Below are positions 23,401-35,848 of a stretch of DNA of 64,000 bases, in pieces. Position numbers and translations under genes: made by a program. Source of the DNA: Scatophagus argus (taxonomy: Eukaryota; Chordata; Actinopteri; Scatophagidae); the NCBI RefSeq assembly GCF_020382885.2, contig NC_058516.1:7417426-7481425 (forward strand). The letters are read 5' to 3'. The first letter of the stretch is position 1; each line of letters starts with the position of its first letter. Below the pieces are notes generated by a model that saw only the letters and a list, made by a program, of their open reading frames with translations, searched no databases and was not told the DNA's origin.

Positions 23401-25194
23401 TGAAAAAGATTGATTATTAATTAACATGCAAGTCTGCTCCTCTACAACTATACTGACGATACAGCTCCTTATCAGCTCTCCTGCAGACAAAAATGTCAAA
23501 AACACAAGAAAACATCTTTGGAAGATGATCCTCTTGCACCTTTTAATATTCTGCTACGAGAGCTGAACTACATGTGCATATTACCGCTGTATGGTTAAAG
23601 TTCTTCAAACAGAAGGTCATCAGATAAAATTTATAAATTGTAGTAGAGGCTGGTTGTGTTTTAATGATTTCAAATGATTAATCATTTTGTCAATTACATT
23701 GCAGAACATTATGAAAAATCCAACTCAATTCCTTGTTTTGTCCAACAACATGTCCATAATTCACAAATCTTAAATAGACTAAGTGGATAAAATCTTTCTT
23801 GAGACAAAGCTGAAGCTTCTGCTTGGGAAAAAAATTATTTAAACAATCGACCAATCATCAGAATAGTTGCCTTGTTGCTGCTCTACCGCATTTCAAGATG
23901 TCTTTTCAGTCCAAAGCCTCACATCATTGGAGCATGACTCATCTTTGAGAAAAATAAGCAAAAATGAACATGGAAAAGTCAAAGTTGGATCAGCCTCAAA
24001 CTAACTGCAGTGTCATAATTCATTGAATGTACATTATCTTCCACAAAGCATATGGTTTTGGTCACACTGTAAAACCACAGATTAATTTTATCTTTCCATG
24101 ATGTCTGTATGAAACAGACATCACACATCACGTCACTGCAATTTCATGAAAACCAAAGATGCTCCTTAGTCATAGTTTACTTACGTTGCTCTTAGTGTCT
24201 AGGGCAGGCTCTTGTGGACTGATGCAGGCATGGGCTATTTTAATGACATGCTCCAGCTTCCTGGGCTGCTCCTCAACTTTAGCTGCCAGGAACAACGTAG
24301 TCTGGGAAATTATCTAGAGAGAGAAAAGCCACAGTCGGTTTTCACAGTAGGCAACTTGCCACTAGTAATTATGGCATCACCCTACACTGCAGTGGTACTT
24401 ACATTTCTATGGAATTTGGTGAAAGAGTGAATCATATAAAACCTGTGCATATATACTATAGCAGTGTTGATAATCAGTTGGGAGCTGGACATACAGTCAA
24501 GGCATAATTCGTGGGCTGTGTACAGTAAAAACTGAGAGGACATGCATTATATTTATCCTGGCACATTAGCATTGACCTGGCGCTAAGCGGACAGCTAGCG
24601 AAACGTGCACCGTGTGAGTTAAAACCAAACGCAGAATGAAGCCACCAGTTTCACCTTCTCCAACGACGTAGTAACGCAGTTGTAACGTGATATTAGGCTT
24701 AAGTTACAGACAGACCACCATCGACAACCATATCATTAGACACGAAGCTAACAATAGAATCAGAAGTCCGAAGAGACAAAACAATAGCTAAGATAGCAAG
24801 CAGGCCTCAACACTTCCAGCTAGCTATATACAAACATCATTTTAGCTTAGAGTTAAGTGGACCATCTTGTCAGAGAGGACTCTGTGTGTGGTAACGAAAG
24901 ATTTTAAGTATGCTTTAAGAAACACAATATGAACTGTAAGAAGCCTTGCCACCCCGGCCCTTCTGTAAGCTAATGCTTACAGAATCCAGCTATCCTGTCT
25001 GTCGGCAGGTTAGCCTTTACGTGTCAGAAAGGATACACGTTGAGTCTCTGGCCTATATCTTGGATTAAGTTGGCGGCCTGCTGTCGGTAAGAAAGCTCTC
25101 TGTCAGCCTCTATTCCGCAGCGTCGAGACGGTGTGTTTTCGAGCTGTTCCCGGGTGAAGAGCCATTTCGTAGAAGGTCCCCGGTGCACCGCCAT
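19377..25194 (-). CDS. ccnt2: Cyclin T2, P-TEFb regulatory subunit (complete)
   Basis: Nine coding exons (25194-25037, 24484-24403, 24313-24185, 23399-23339, 23014-22952, 22726-22681, 20964-20801, 20628-20558, 20435-19377) join in frame to 610 residues. The start is [20 protein letters not shown] with G at -3 and +4. Residues 1 to about 258 are the tandem cyclin boxes (e.g. [57 protein letters not shown]). The C-terminal half is low-complexity: [13 protein letters not shown] near 377-389, EELKMRIKV near 453-461, a His-rich tract near 479-500 and another at 541-547. It ends [17 protein letters not shown] plus MNL, the cyclin T2 rather than T1 ending. In the nucleus it activates CDK9, which phosphorylates RNA polymerase II CTD and releases pausing; the family's His-rich region helps CTD binding. 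It is shorter than human CCNT2 (about 730 aa), the difference being in the disordered tail. Exon 8 uses a GC donor. Confidence 0.97.
20558..20628 (-). CDS. ccnt2: CCNT2 exon 8, ending in a GC donor
   Basis: Two bases plus 23 codons encoding [20 protein letters not shown] and NWR. The exon ends AACTGGAGG and is followed by gcaagt. Only a cut before this GC joins in phase 0 to the next exon, which opens with Ala-Ile-Gln-Ala-Ala. The downstream GT would add four bases and break the frame. Confidence 0.92.
20801..20964 (-). CDS. ccnt2: CCNT2 exon 7
   Basis: 54 full codons between split codons, encoding [40 protein letters not shown] and [14 protein letters not shown], the body of cyclin box 2. 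The donor gtgagg follows Asp234. Confidence 0.97.
22681..22726 (-). CDS. ccnt2: CCNT2 exon 6 (46-base micro-exon)
   Basis: The exon encodes only [14 protein letters not shown] between split Ala and Ser codons. Acceptor tttacag, donor gttatt. Its length is not a multiple of three, so skipping it would break the frame. Confidence 0.93.
22952..23014 (-). CDS. ccnt2: CCNT2 exon 5
   Basis: 63 bases, split codons at both ends, encoding [20 protein letters not shown], the linker into cyclin box 2. Confidence 0.95.
23339..23399 (-). CDS. ccnt2: CCNT2 exon 4
   Basis: 20 codons plus one base, encoding [20 protein letters not shown], the last helices of cyclin box 1. Acceptor ttcag, donor gtgagt. Confidence 0.95.
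24185..24313 (-). CDS. ccnt2: CCNT2 exon 3
   Basis: 43 codons, phase 0 at both ends. It encodes [20 protein letters not shown] and [16 protein letters not shown]; the LAAKVEE segment is the cyclin-box Lys/Glu core that holds the kinase. Confidence 0.97.
24403..24484 (-). CDS. ccnt2: CCNT2 exon 2
   Basis: One base plus 27 codons. It encodes [20 protein letters not shown] then FTKFHRN, the CDK9-contacting helix of cyclin box 1. The donor is gtaagt. The family usually has QLTINTA, so Ile replaces Thr here. Confidence 0.95.
25037..25194 (-). CDS. ccnt2: CCNT2 exon 1
   Basis: 52 codons plus two bases (GT of Val53), donor gtatcc. It encodes the N-terminus with [20 protein letters not shown] and [17 protein letters not shown], the conserved entry into cyclin box 1. 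Confidence 0.96.
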
Positions 25195-25330
25195 TACGCT
25201 CCCACAGCCAAGCCCGACGGTGTTAGCATCGGGAGGGAGTGGGGCTATGGGGGCACCGGAAGGACGAAATTTGCAGCAGCGGTGCAGTTAAGACCGGTTA
25301 TCTATTTCCTGAACAGCGCCACTAGTGGTC
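25195..25330 (-). promoter_or_regulatory. ccnt2: Probable CCNT2 5' UTR and core promoter
   Basis: GC-richer sequence immediately upstream of the CCNT2 ATG, with several CpGs and no TATA box at a sensible distance. This fits a housekeeping CpG-type promoter. A partial CTCF-like sequence (gcgccactagtggtc) lies at about 25315-25329. The transcription start cannot be fixed from sequence. Confidence 0.4.
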
Positions 25331-25392
25331 GGTGGTCCAAATAGGCGTCATATTGTGGTTATGTCCAAGTAGGGATAGCCTACGACAACATA

Positions 25393-25604
25393 AGCCTGTG
25401 AATATTCTCATTCATCCAGGTTATCTCAAGGAAATTCAATCGAACGCAACTGGACTTAGTTATTTGTCTTTGAAGACATTTCACCTCTAATCCAAGAGGC
25501 TTCATCAGTTCATGCTCGCTTGACTAGGCTGGGACTAGTCCAAGTCCAGCTAGTTGGACTAGTCCCAGCCCACCCCAGTTGCGTTCGATTGAATTTCCTT
25601 GAGA
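25393..25604. mobile_element. Fold-back / non-autonomous element with target-site duplication
   Basis: The 212-base insert is flanked by perfect 12-base direct repeats TACGACAACATA (25381-25392 and 25605-25616). Inside, 25425-25453 and 25575-25603 are exact 29-base inverted repeats, and nested within them 25527-25543 and 25554-25570 are exact 17-base inverted repeats. The middle (TTTCACCTCTAATCCAAGAG at 25484-25503, then GCTTCATCAGTTC) resembles a very common fish repeat. There is no coding capacity. It lies about 200 bases upstream of the CCNT2 ATG. Confidence 0.85.
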
Positions 25605-25847
25605 TACGACAACATAGCCTTGTTATGGGCAAAACCCATCTCCTTTTCAAGAAAAATTAACCGTATTTTTTTTTCATTACAATTCTGATATATAATTGAT
25701 TTTAATTTTGCAGAAGCTTAAATTTTGTTGGCAACAAAATAGCTTCACCTCATTAGGAAGACTCATGTAACCCTTAGGCAGTAGCTGTTAACCGTTTTTT
25801 GCTTGTATCATAAAAACACAGCCACACAGTTGAACTACTCGGATTAG

Positions 25848-25861
25848 CCACCAGGGGTCAC
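25848..25861 (+). promoter_or_regulatory. CTCF-like motif (13 of 14)
   Basis: CCACCAGGGGTCAC matches CCASYAGRKGGCRS at 13 of 14 positions. It sits between the divergent CCNT2 and TMEM163 starts, a plausible boundary position, but this is a motif match only. Confidence 0.25.
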
Positions 25862-26689
25862 CAATGCACTTTAGGCTCGTCAGACTTTTATAAAGTTTCA
25901 ATTTGGATTTTAATCATAACCTGTGTGAGACAAGACCAGTCCTAATAAAATGTCTCATCTTTATTGTATTAATATTAACATTTCCATGTGATATCAACCC
26001 ATGTAGACCACAGTGTGACACCACATGGTGGAGCGTCCCCTGGCCTGCACTACCCTCTTTCTACCACTGAACGGCGTAAGAGACCACGACTTAGAGACAA
26101 ACTCAGTGGACTCCCTCTGCCTCAAGTGCTCTAACTAACTAACAAGATTAATGTGAAGTGTAGCGTCGTCTATACAGGCCTGCTGCATGGGAATCCTCTC
26201 AGATAACTACACTTAACCCGGTTCGTGTGTGTGTTTTTAGAAAAGTCAAAATTCTGCAAGCATTAAGACACTGAGAGAGAAAAATTCCCACTATGAATCA
26301 GGCTGCTTGTCTGAATTGCTCCACTTCAGTCTTTAGACCAACGAATGTTTTTCAGTGTTTTATTTCGACGTATTGCGTGAAACTTTGGTTTGTTTCCCCC
26401 TTATATTTCAACTAATTCACCTTAATTTTCATGCTTTATCGTTTGTAAATACCACAGCATTTGTTTTAATCTGGGCAACGCATGCTTATCTGTATCTTAG
26501 CAACCAGTTTCAGGGATCGCCAGTTGCATTGTGTTCATTATTCCCACCAAAACCACACACTCTTGAAATACAAGATTTAAATGGTCATGACTACATTTAG
26601 CCTTCGGTGCCAAGCAGCCAGCCGAAGTGACAGGTGAGAAACGGTTTCCCGTCTGCCTGCACGTCCGCCGGCTCACTCAATCTGCATGG

Positions 26690-26770
26690 GACAGATGTTT
26701 GAGTCGCGAGCGCGCGGCGCAGCAGCTTCGCGTCACCGCGGCGCGAGCACGGGTCACGTGAAACTCCACC
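26690..26770 (+). promoter_or_regulatory. CpG-rich patch with CACGTG E-box
   Basis: A dense CpG cluster (GCGAGCGCGCGGCGC and neighbours) in an otherwise AT-rich interval, followed by GTCACGTGAA at 26753-26762. That decamer is one base off the TFEB/CLEAR consensus GTCACGTGAC. It lies 1 kb upstream of the TMEM163 ATG and could be a promoter or an unseen 5' UTR exon. Confidence 0.35.
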
Positions 26771-27740
26771 GGGATTACCAATTAGAGACCAGGTGCAGCT
26801 ATTTCACCACGTCGCGAAATGGAGCCTGTTGTGAATATTTTCTTCTATTGCTTTTCCAGACTGTGAGCATCCAATAAGTCAGCATGTAGACTCAACTGAC
26901 TAGTACCGGTTACCACCTTCAAAATAAATAGCCAGCCCGTTTTTCACACGGAAATGATGCAGTTTATCTTGAAAATACTGTAATTCGCAATGAAAGAAAA
27001 AAAACGATTTTTTAAATCTGCGTTAAAGTAGCTTTTCCTATGAATACACAAATTTAAACGTAATTACAAGTGAACTTTACTTAAATATAATGTAACTTGC
27101 GCATTATTCCTTCTACAAGTAAATAGTTGAATGCAATACCTTTGATCAACTCCATACACACAAGGGTTTTACTTTAAGCGGTCCCAGGACAGATAGTATT
27201 GTTAGAGAACCTTTCAGAATAAGCAGCTCTTTAATATTCTTACCGGTCGAGGCAGAGCCAGTCATAAAATACAGCTTAGGAGTGTATCTATACCAAAGCA
27301 TGATAATAAATGCGTCGTGCTTTCAGTGAGAAAATTAACTACTATGAGCTACAGAGTATCATAATCAAATTAGCTGAATGCATATCGCCCAGATTTGAGT
27401 TTGTTTTCCTATACAGCATGTTTTGCCTCTAAAATGGCAACTATAGCCGAGATATTACAGTAGATGCAAAAAAACCCAACCCCAAAATCTTAACTCGATT
27501 GCCCACTTGAACAAAACATACAGACATGCGTTTGTTTTGAAGTCCACATCTCTCAATTTCCGGTAATGTTTCACCTTACAGTGTATAATTTGGCGCAACT
27601 GGACCTGCAGCCCTGCAAGGAGTCTCGCTGCCTCCCTCCTTCCCTCCCTCCCTGGGTCTCTTCCCAGTTGAAAGCCTGCACTTCTCGCCCAGGTGTGACA
27701 TTTTTGGAGTGCCTCATTGGAACCGCAACCCGCCGACAAG

Positions 27741-27924
27741 ATGACGGACTCCACACCGCCAGACCCCACCGCCGTCCCGGACCCGGCTGTAGTAGTGGAC
27801 CCCACAGCGGTGAACGGGCAGTGCGAGCAGGCGGACTCCCAGCAGCAGCCCAACACAGAAAGTCAGGGAGACGGTTTCAAGATGGACCAGGAGATGAAGA
27901 TATCAGACAGCATAGAGGACCGAG
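27741..27924 (+). CDS. tmem163: TMEM163 exon 1: cytosolic N-terminus
   Basis: 61 codons plus one base, from MTDSTPPDPTAV to KISDSIEDR, donor gtaggc. The sequence is poorly conserved apart from the final SDxxEDRG, which matches the family just before membrane segment 1. Confidence 0.93.
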
Positions 27925-30900
27925 GTAGGCGGTGTGAAATGTGTTTAAAGTTACGGACTCACCGGATGCCATGTCGCCAGGGCGCACACTGTGCGTAATA
28001 CCACGGAGAGCAGCCCAGTGTATATTATAGTGAAATGTATACATGGTCATCTGTTTACAATAGGAATCATTCAGCTGCTCGGAAAGATGTTGCCCTGCTA
28101 TTTCCTATAACCTGCCCCCATATGTCCCAAACTGCGCACAAGTAAGACTTTAAGACATTTCTCGGGGAAAGAGGTGATGTGACTGATGACTGGCTGCCTT
28201 AATGATCAATGTGATTAATTATTCACAGAGCTGGGTGGAAGCGGAATACAGAGTGTGCATGGCTCCATTGTGTCAGACATATTACCCAAAACACGCTGCT
28301 GTGATTACAGGTTTTATGAATAAATTAGTGAACTGGCTTTCGGAAAGAGTGCAAACCACAGGCAGCCATTTAAACAGCGGTAGGTGTTCCACATCTTAGT
28401 TATGGTACAGCAGTAAGTGTGTTTTTATCTTTATTCCTGTACCAGTGCACTCCTTAATAATCACATATGAACATAAAAATATGTGTATGAGAAGGTATCT
28501 TGAAATATTAGGATCTTTGATGAGTTTTGAAAGGAAGGGACTGGTCAGTGTAACGGACTGGATGCATGTTTAAAGCCCAGACCTGATTATCATTACAATC
28601 AAAACAGAAGACTGCTTTTGAATGTTTCATACTTATCAGAACAATTTGGACTTACAATATTACTAAGGAAACAAAAGCAGCCACGATGTTCTTTTTAATG
28701 GATAACTCAAGCACGTTCAAGCCTCCCATGGCCATAACAAAATGGAAACCAGTTGTGTGGACAGTGTGAAATGCACAGTTCTACCATGGATACGTCAGTT
28801 TATGTGACTGTGCAATGACAATAAAGACTCATCTCATCTTATCTTAGATTTTCATTGATTATTCTGTCTGTCCTGAAGACCGAATAGCCGGGAAGTCAAC
28901 TTGTGTTTGAATGACCGCTCTGAAATGGGACCAGGATCTGAAATGGGACCAGGATCAATTCGTAGTCTAATAAAGTAACCGTACATGTCATTTACTCCCC
29001 CAGAAAAGAGGATTTCTTCAAAAGTTAATCTTCGAAGATAAATGAGGGACCTTTTCAGGTCCCTTGTCACAGTTCAGTTGCCTGTGAATTGTTCCAGCGG
29101 TTCCACCAGAGGGACATTTCTCCACTAAGCCGCTCACATGATTTTATTTAAATAACTGATGGGCTTCCAAAGTCCAAATATCTCATCGACTGTTGGATGC
29201 ATTGCCATGAAACTTTTGTTCAGACTTCTCTCCTCTCCAGATGTATTGCAGCAAATTTCACAACATTTATCATTTTAATTTGCTTCCATCACCAGGTCTG
29301 AATTTGATTGCATCAATAAGTAAGAGCTTACAGCTAACATAAATCTGTACATAGTGGGTCACTTTGCCCTTTGTTTTTGTCTGCAGGTCTTCTGGAAAGC
29401 AGCATGCGTCTGAAGCCTCATGAAGCTCAGAGTTACCGCAAGAAAGCTCTGTGGGTGTCCTGGGTGTCCATAGCCATCACCATCATCCTGGCCATCGTCG
29501 CCTTCAGTGAGTAACGCTCACTTCAGGTGTTTCCTTTCGTGCCTCCTCAGGCTCCCAGGAAGTGATGCTGGTGATACCAAAGACATGTACACAAACAAAA
29601 CCCACATAAAGACTGATGCTGTTTGGCCCTTCAGTTGAAGGACAGGTTTGTTAATTACTGTGACAACCTGCTGATCAGTGTGACACCAAGCAGCCTGATT
29701 AAACAAGAACATGCAACAACAGACAACATGAAGGACAAGCGATTGATGTGAACATGCTGCTTTGACACTCCACACTTCACGCTGAGATCCTCTTTCATCC
29801 CTAAATCTTTAGCTTCCTACCGCTTCCGCTTCAAATGGTAATATCTCTTAGAAAAGAGAGCAACATGGAACATTTTTGCATTCGTGAGTGGGAAGTTTTT
29901 CATTTACTGGTATTAGTTTTGAGACTGATTGATTACTGACCGCCTCTCAGACTTCTTCTAAACCCGCTTCTCTTTCACTTCTCGGCATGTCAAAGGTTCC
30001 TCTCTAATTTGAGATAGAATCGATTAACTTTGAAGATCTAACTCAGGTAATGTTTCATTGGTTTATTGGACTGGATTGTCTGGATCCACACATAATATTT
30101 ACTGGACTGTATTACCGAGACATTTGACAGACAGGGAGGAATGTAGAGATGAATACGTGTCGGGTGATGATTTTTGGTGATGGAAGTATCACAGATCCTT
30201 GTTAGTAGTGCCAAGACTGAACTGATGCTCCTTCCTCCTCTGCAGTAAATGCAGATTAGTGCTTGACAGATGCACAAGTAAAGAGGATAAGCTTTGCTGC
30301 AGTGTGGCTGATCACCTCAATGGTGGTTTGCAGATGTGCAGAAATATAAGGGCTTCCTGTGATGCTGAAGATTAGAATTGATGACGGCAAAAAAAAAAAA
30401 CAGCAGTGCTATTCTTCCTTTTCGTAACTTTGGTTTTTTTTAAAAATATTTCTGAGGATAAATGTGAACATAGTTTTGTGCAGCGTCTTCTTCATTAGAC
30501 ATTTTTGTCACATCTCTGTGGTCCTGCAGTGATATCCCCTCCGTGTCACATCTTGCCTTGCTCTTGCTCATAAATGAAACACGGCACGCTTGCAAATCAG
30601 CTGCAGAAATGAGCAGAGGAAGAGACTATTGAAAAGATGCATTTTCATTGAGCAGTGATTCCAGTAAACAGTCACGCCGGGTCAGGATTATCACACACAC
30701 ACACACAACTGTTTTGTTTTGGTTTTGGTGCCCAGACTGATCTCAGGAAAATCCAGTGGTTCAATAATTAATCTTGTTAGGGGCTGAAATTGAAAATTGG
30801 AGGTTGATTTGTTGCTGCATGGCACAAGTTAACCACCCAGGTCAGAGTTAGTGAAGCAAGCTGTTAATGTGACGCAGACATTTTGTTTTGGAGGTCAGAC

Positions 30901-33900
30901 CCTCTTCCTGGCTTAAGACCGCGTGTATTTTCAAGCATTTTGCCAACTTCCTGTCGTGACAAGGAAGCCCTGACAGGCCTGTCTAATAACTTCCTTCTTT
31001 GTCATGTGTGTGGGTGAAGTTCTTAACAATTTTATCTTTTAATACAACAGTATTATTATCATTTTATAATTCCAGAAGAGGAGGTTATCTGGACTTATTG
31101 TGGTTACATGTTACTGCAGGTAATAATCATGTCTAAACAGTTTCATTATTCCACACAGTTTACAGCAGCGTAACTTAGATTGATTCTGATATTATCATTG
31201 TTGTGCAAAGCCTTTTTCTCTTTCCCCGCAACCTCCTGTTTGATTGACACTGTTGCTAACATTGTCATTCATTAGCAAGCAAACAAGCCACTGCACCAGT
31301 TGCGCATTTGCTCCTTTAACAGCCATTCAAGAACCTCTGAAGCTGTCACCGTCTCTTCGGAATTAAGCCTGAGATTACTGAATAGTAAATGTGTCTTCAA
31401 GTAGAGGATGCCTTTGTAAATAAGAACATTTGTAATGAGCAAAGACAGCGTGAGAATCCTGGTCTTAAACACCAAACAAGCTTCATGCATAAGATAACAT
31501 CACAGAGTAGAAGACACCAAACACAACATATTTCAAAGGAAGAAACTAATGGACTCAGGAGGCAGACAGAACAGAGAGAGAGAGAGAGAGAGACAGCAAA
31601 CAGGACAAAACGCAGCCAGTATTGTTGTATAAATATCATTAATGACCTGAAATATAAAGAGATAAGAAGATTAATTTTGGCACTGTTTTCTATGTGTTAA
31701 AGAGAATATATGTTAAAGTATTGCCTTATGGTTGCTGCATTGATAGATGCAGTATTGATGGATGTCCAGATAAATTATCATCTTTACTTTTTCATTTATT
31801 TTATTTATCATTTATTTAGAAAAAGCTCTTCTTCCAGGGAGTCTTGGTCTTGTAAACATGCCCAACATGGCCAACTTTCTGCAAGAAACCAAATATTTCC
31901 AGAATTGTCAGACTCTTCAATAAAGCTGCGCTGATCACAGATGGACGAGACCAAAACAAAAGAACCAGGCAAGATATGTTTATATTGAGTATGAAGGAGG
32001 CCGCCCCAGTGCCCTCATCAGCACCTGCTGCTGTTCCCCGTCAGCCCTGTTGGCTGAATGATAACTGCTGGGTAAACACGAACTTTACTCAGACATGTCA
32101 AAGACTCCTACTCCTGTGTGAATTTTATTAGGAGCGAGTAGGTGCAGCTTTAAGTTAAGCAATGGGGAAAATAGAAGGGATCGACCAATTAAGTTTTCTC
32201 AGGACTCATATCCATACCAGTTATTAGCAACCATGTAGACAGTTAACTGAAGTTTGCAGGAAAAAGGAAATTGTTGGTGTCAAAATTTAGAATAACCAGC
32301 GATTTCATGTAACTAGAGAGTTTGGCTTTAGACGACCCAGAAATCCTCCTCCAGCTCGTGTTTTCTTGTCGGCGTCAGTAGAGTAGAACTGCTGAGTGAA
32401 TGAGTGAATGAAAATGTAATCGACACCCTCGCTGCTGCTTTTATAACAAGGCGCGTGCATCGCTACAAACGCCATCAGTTCACCAACTGTAAAAACGAGC
32501 CTGACAGCAAAGCGTTTCACTGATATCCACCAACAGCCAGTAAACAAGCACAGCTCGGATGGTGTTTTATCTTCTTTTCTCTTGCTTCTCTTGTCAGATG
32601 TGACAAGGAGTGATGGGGAGGGGGAGATGGGAAACCTCATATATCTGTGTGTGTGTGTGTGTGTGTGTCTCCCCGCTGACACGCACCCAGCTTTCCTGGG
32701 AGCCAATTAGCCATCGCTGGGCTCAGCTCTTACGACTGCAGAGCCGCAGCAGATTAATTTACACACAGTTTTTTGCTCCTAATGAAGGAGGTAGGAGGAG
32801 AAAAGGGAAGGAAAGAGGGTATGAGGCGAGAGGAGGAGGAGCATACAGTTCTGGATTTGGACCACCAGCTTATGATGTTATGGGGAGGTCTGTGGGGTTT
32901 CCATCCCAAATGAAAAGTCATATAAAATAGCACTAGAGCAAAAGTTTTTTCAGCTATCTGAAGAGTTTAACTTTTGCCCCACACTGTTGTGTGATTGGTT
33001 CGTCTGGTTAACATATAAGCCTCACCCTGTTTTTTGCGCTCACTTCACAGGAAAACCAAAGAAGCCGGCAGCTCCTTTTTCCATGTCATGTCATCCCTGG
33101 CAGATGTGATGTGTGACAGTTGGGTGTCTGCACGGTCCCTCCCTCTCGATTTACTTTCATTTGAACAGCTGTCAAGTTCTGTGTGATTTGCAATAGATCT
33201 GTTGCCACACAAAGAACTTGATGACTATATTTAAAGAGGAGGCTAAGCATGCCACACAGGAGTTAAAATCAAAACTGTTGACTGAGCAAAGATTCACATT
33301 TCAGGATGGAGAATGATGTTAGCTGGTCGTTTACGCTTCTATTTCTAAGCTTTTTTTTTTGTAAATTAAAACTTCCTTTGTCAGAAAATAAATCTCTCCT
33401 TTGAGGTGGATCCTGTAAGAAAACAGGTGCCTGTAGTCTTGCTTCATTTTCAAAATCAAACATCGACGAGCTGCATTGTGTGTCAAATCAAAAGTTAGGA
33501 GTTGTATGTGACTTGCTGCAAAATTAACCAAAAGTAGTCCATAGATCATTTTTGCATTCAGTTGCTGACAAGCTGCCTCCCTGCAGGTCATAAAAAAATC
33601 TTATCTGCTCATTTGTATTCAAGGGTCGTCCGTGTGCGCGGGTAAGTGTTTGCAAAAACATGTGAAGGCAGCGTCATTTTAGTTGGGGGAAGTCGATGAT
33701 TGCACCTTCAGCCCAGATGGAGGAACTGAATGTAGATGAAGGAGTAAAGGGAGGGAAGAAGAGGAGATGAGGAGGAGAGGAGAGAACAAGGAAAAAGGGG
33801 GGAGGTAGAAGAATGAAGGAATCGTTATTTTTGCTGTTCTTGCGGCAGAGCGAAAACGAGCAACAGAAGAGGGAAGGCAGAGGAAGAGATACCACACAAT

Positions 33901-35401
33901 GATGTGTTTCTGCATGCAGGGCTGAGGCAAGTTGCCTGGCCCCCAGTGGGTCTGTCTAAAAATAAACCTGTGTGGAGAGGAGAGGATTCCTCCCCTCTAT
34001 CTATCTGCATCTTTGTCTCCTTTGTCTCTCCTTCCTCCTCTCCTCATTCCCTCCCATCGCAGGCTGTTGATTACACTCTCAGTGTTTTCGATGCCTCCAC
34101 AGCTCACTATCATTGGGCCCAAAACAGGCAAATAGTATGCTGATAACTAAATTACTTCAGTCAACAAAAGTGCAGTTTATTATGTCTGGTGTGTTTGCAC
34201 AAACTAATAAATACCACAAAAGCAGTTCCTCAGAAAAAGGCACCATGTGTGTGATGATCATCCATCAGTGCAGCAGGAGAGGAGCCAGCCAGCGAGGGAG
34301 CCTCCTGATTGACATTTTTTACCTGGCAGCAGTCGACAATGGCAGGAAATCTTCATCCTGCTGTCAGTATTCTGCAGAAAAAGACTTTCATCCCTGTGTT
34401 TTAATGCCTGCGAGTGGGGACATAACACATCTCCTGTGAGCAGACTACAGCAGGAAACTCTGACATAACATTTCTGGGACATAACATGCAGAGAAATCCA
34501 TGTCCATGACGACATATATAGGAAGAAGTGATGGTCGAAGATGGATGGAGGACTGCGTTCTCCTGCTGTGGATATGTTTGGAGTAAATATCAATGAACAC
34601 AAACGCTTAAAGCAGATTGTGTCAGTGTGACTTAACGTGTCTGTTTTCCTTCCAGCTGTTTCCATCATGCGACACAGCGCTTCAGCTTTTGGATTTGCCG
34701 TAAGTCGACAGTAAAGCCTCAACTTTGCTAAGTTTACAACAGCTTTTGCTGCGGTGACGAGGATTTAAAACTTGTCCTTTGTTTTCACTCTGTAGTTTGA
34801 TGCCACGCTGGATGTGCTGTCCTCTGTCATCGTCCTGTGGCGGTACAGCAACGCCGCTGCTGTCCACTCGGCACACCGTGAATACATGTAAGTACAAACA
34901 CTTTTCACTTTTTGGTTTGAAATCAAGTTCATCACTTTTGGTTTTGGGTGTCTACACATACTTAGACAATTCAAAGCATTAAAACCACTATGTGACCAAT
35001 AGGACATGATATGAGGACAAAAAACTGTTCTTTTCAGTGTTAGTGGACCTTTGCCTGGAAAAATCAGATGCATCTAACTGTCTTTGATAAAATATCAGTC
35101 ACTAAAATTAAACTGCTCAAACATGATGTGCAGCTGAGGACAAAAGAGCAAAGAAATGATACTTTATTACCAAAAATAATGATATGAGATATAGCATAAA
35201 ATTGAATTGACTGGTGTTGTATTTCTACTGCCAGTTTTCAGTTGTTGGTATTTTTGTATTTATATTTTCATACTAGACACTCTGCAGTGGTTTGAGCCTT
35301 TGTTGCAGCTTGCCCAGATGGTTTATTTCATTTATAAGGACCAGACAAACCCAGAACAGAGACTCAGTCCATTTCAATGTGTCCACAGTGTCTAAAGTGT
35401 G

Positions 35402-35433
<32 letters not shown>

Positions 35434-35848
35434 GTCTGCTTTGTCCTGGAGAGGAGTGTGTCAAACAGCAGGTCTCTTCAGCTCTGTCAGCCTCAGTCCA
35501 CTGGGACCGATCACAGGCGAGCGACTCACGTCTTATCTGTACCTGGCTGAGAATAGCGTGTGTGTGTGTGTGTGTGTGTGTGGAGGTCAGGTGGGCTTTT
35601 CAGAGCCTGCTGAATGGCCACGGCTCTGGCAGCAGACAAGTGACTAAAAGAGGGGGAAAAAAGAAAATTGAGGGTAACGCATCACTTTACTTACTGTATG
35701 TTCTGTTCAGATGAGCCTGAACATGACAGCAAGTACAGCCAAAGCAAAAGCATCTGTTACTGAATGAATCAGGTGAAAGAAAACTATCACTATCTCTGCC
35801 CTTTCTGTCCAAACATCTGGTAGATTCACAGAGCGAATCTATCAATGT

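Larger units (their letters stand above)
25617..27740. other. Intergenic region between CCNT2 and TMEM163 starts
   Basis: No exon of ACMSD or another gene is recognised. Most of it is AT-rich unique sequence. The exception is a CpG-rich patch at 26690-26770. The last 150 bases before the TMEM163 ATG contain a CCTCCCTCC-type pyrimidine tract (27628-27652), probably 5' UTR. Confidence 0.5.
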
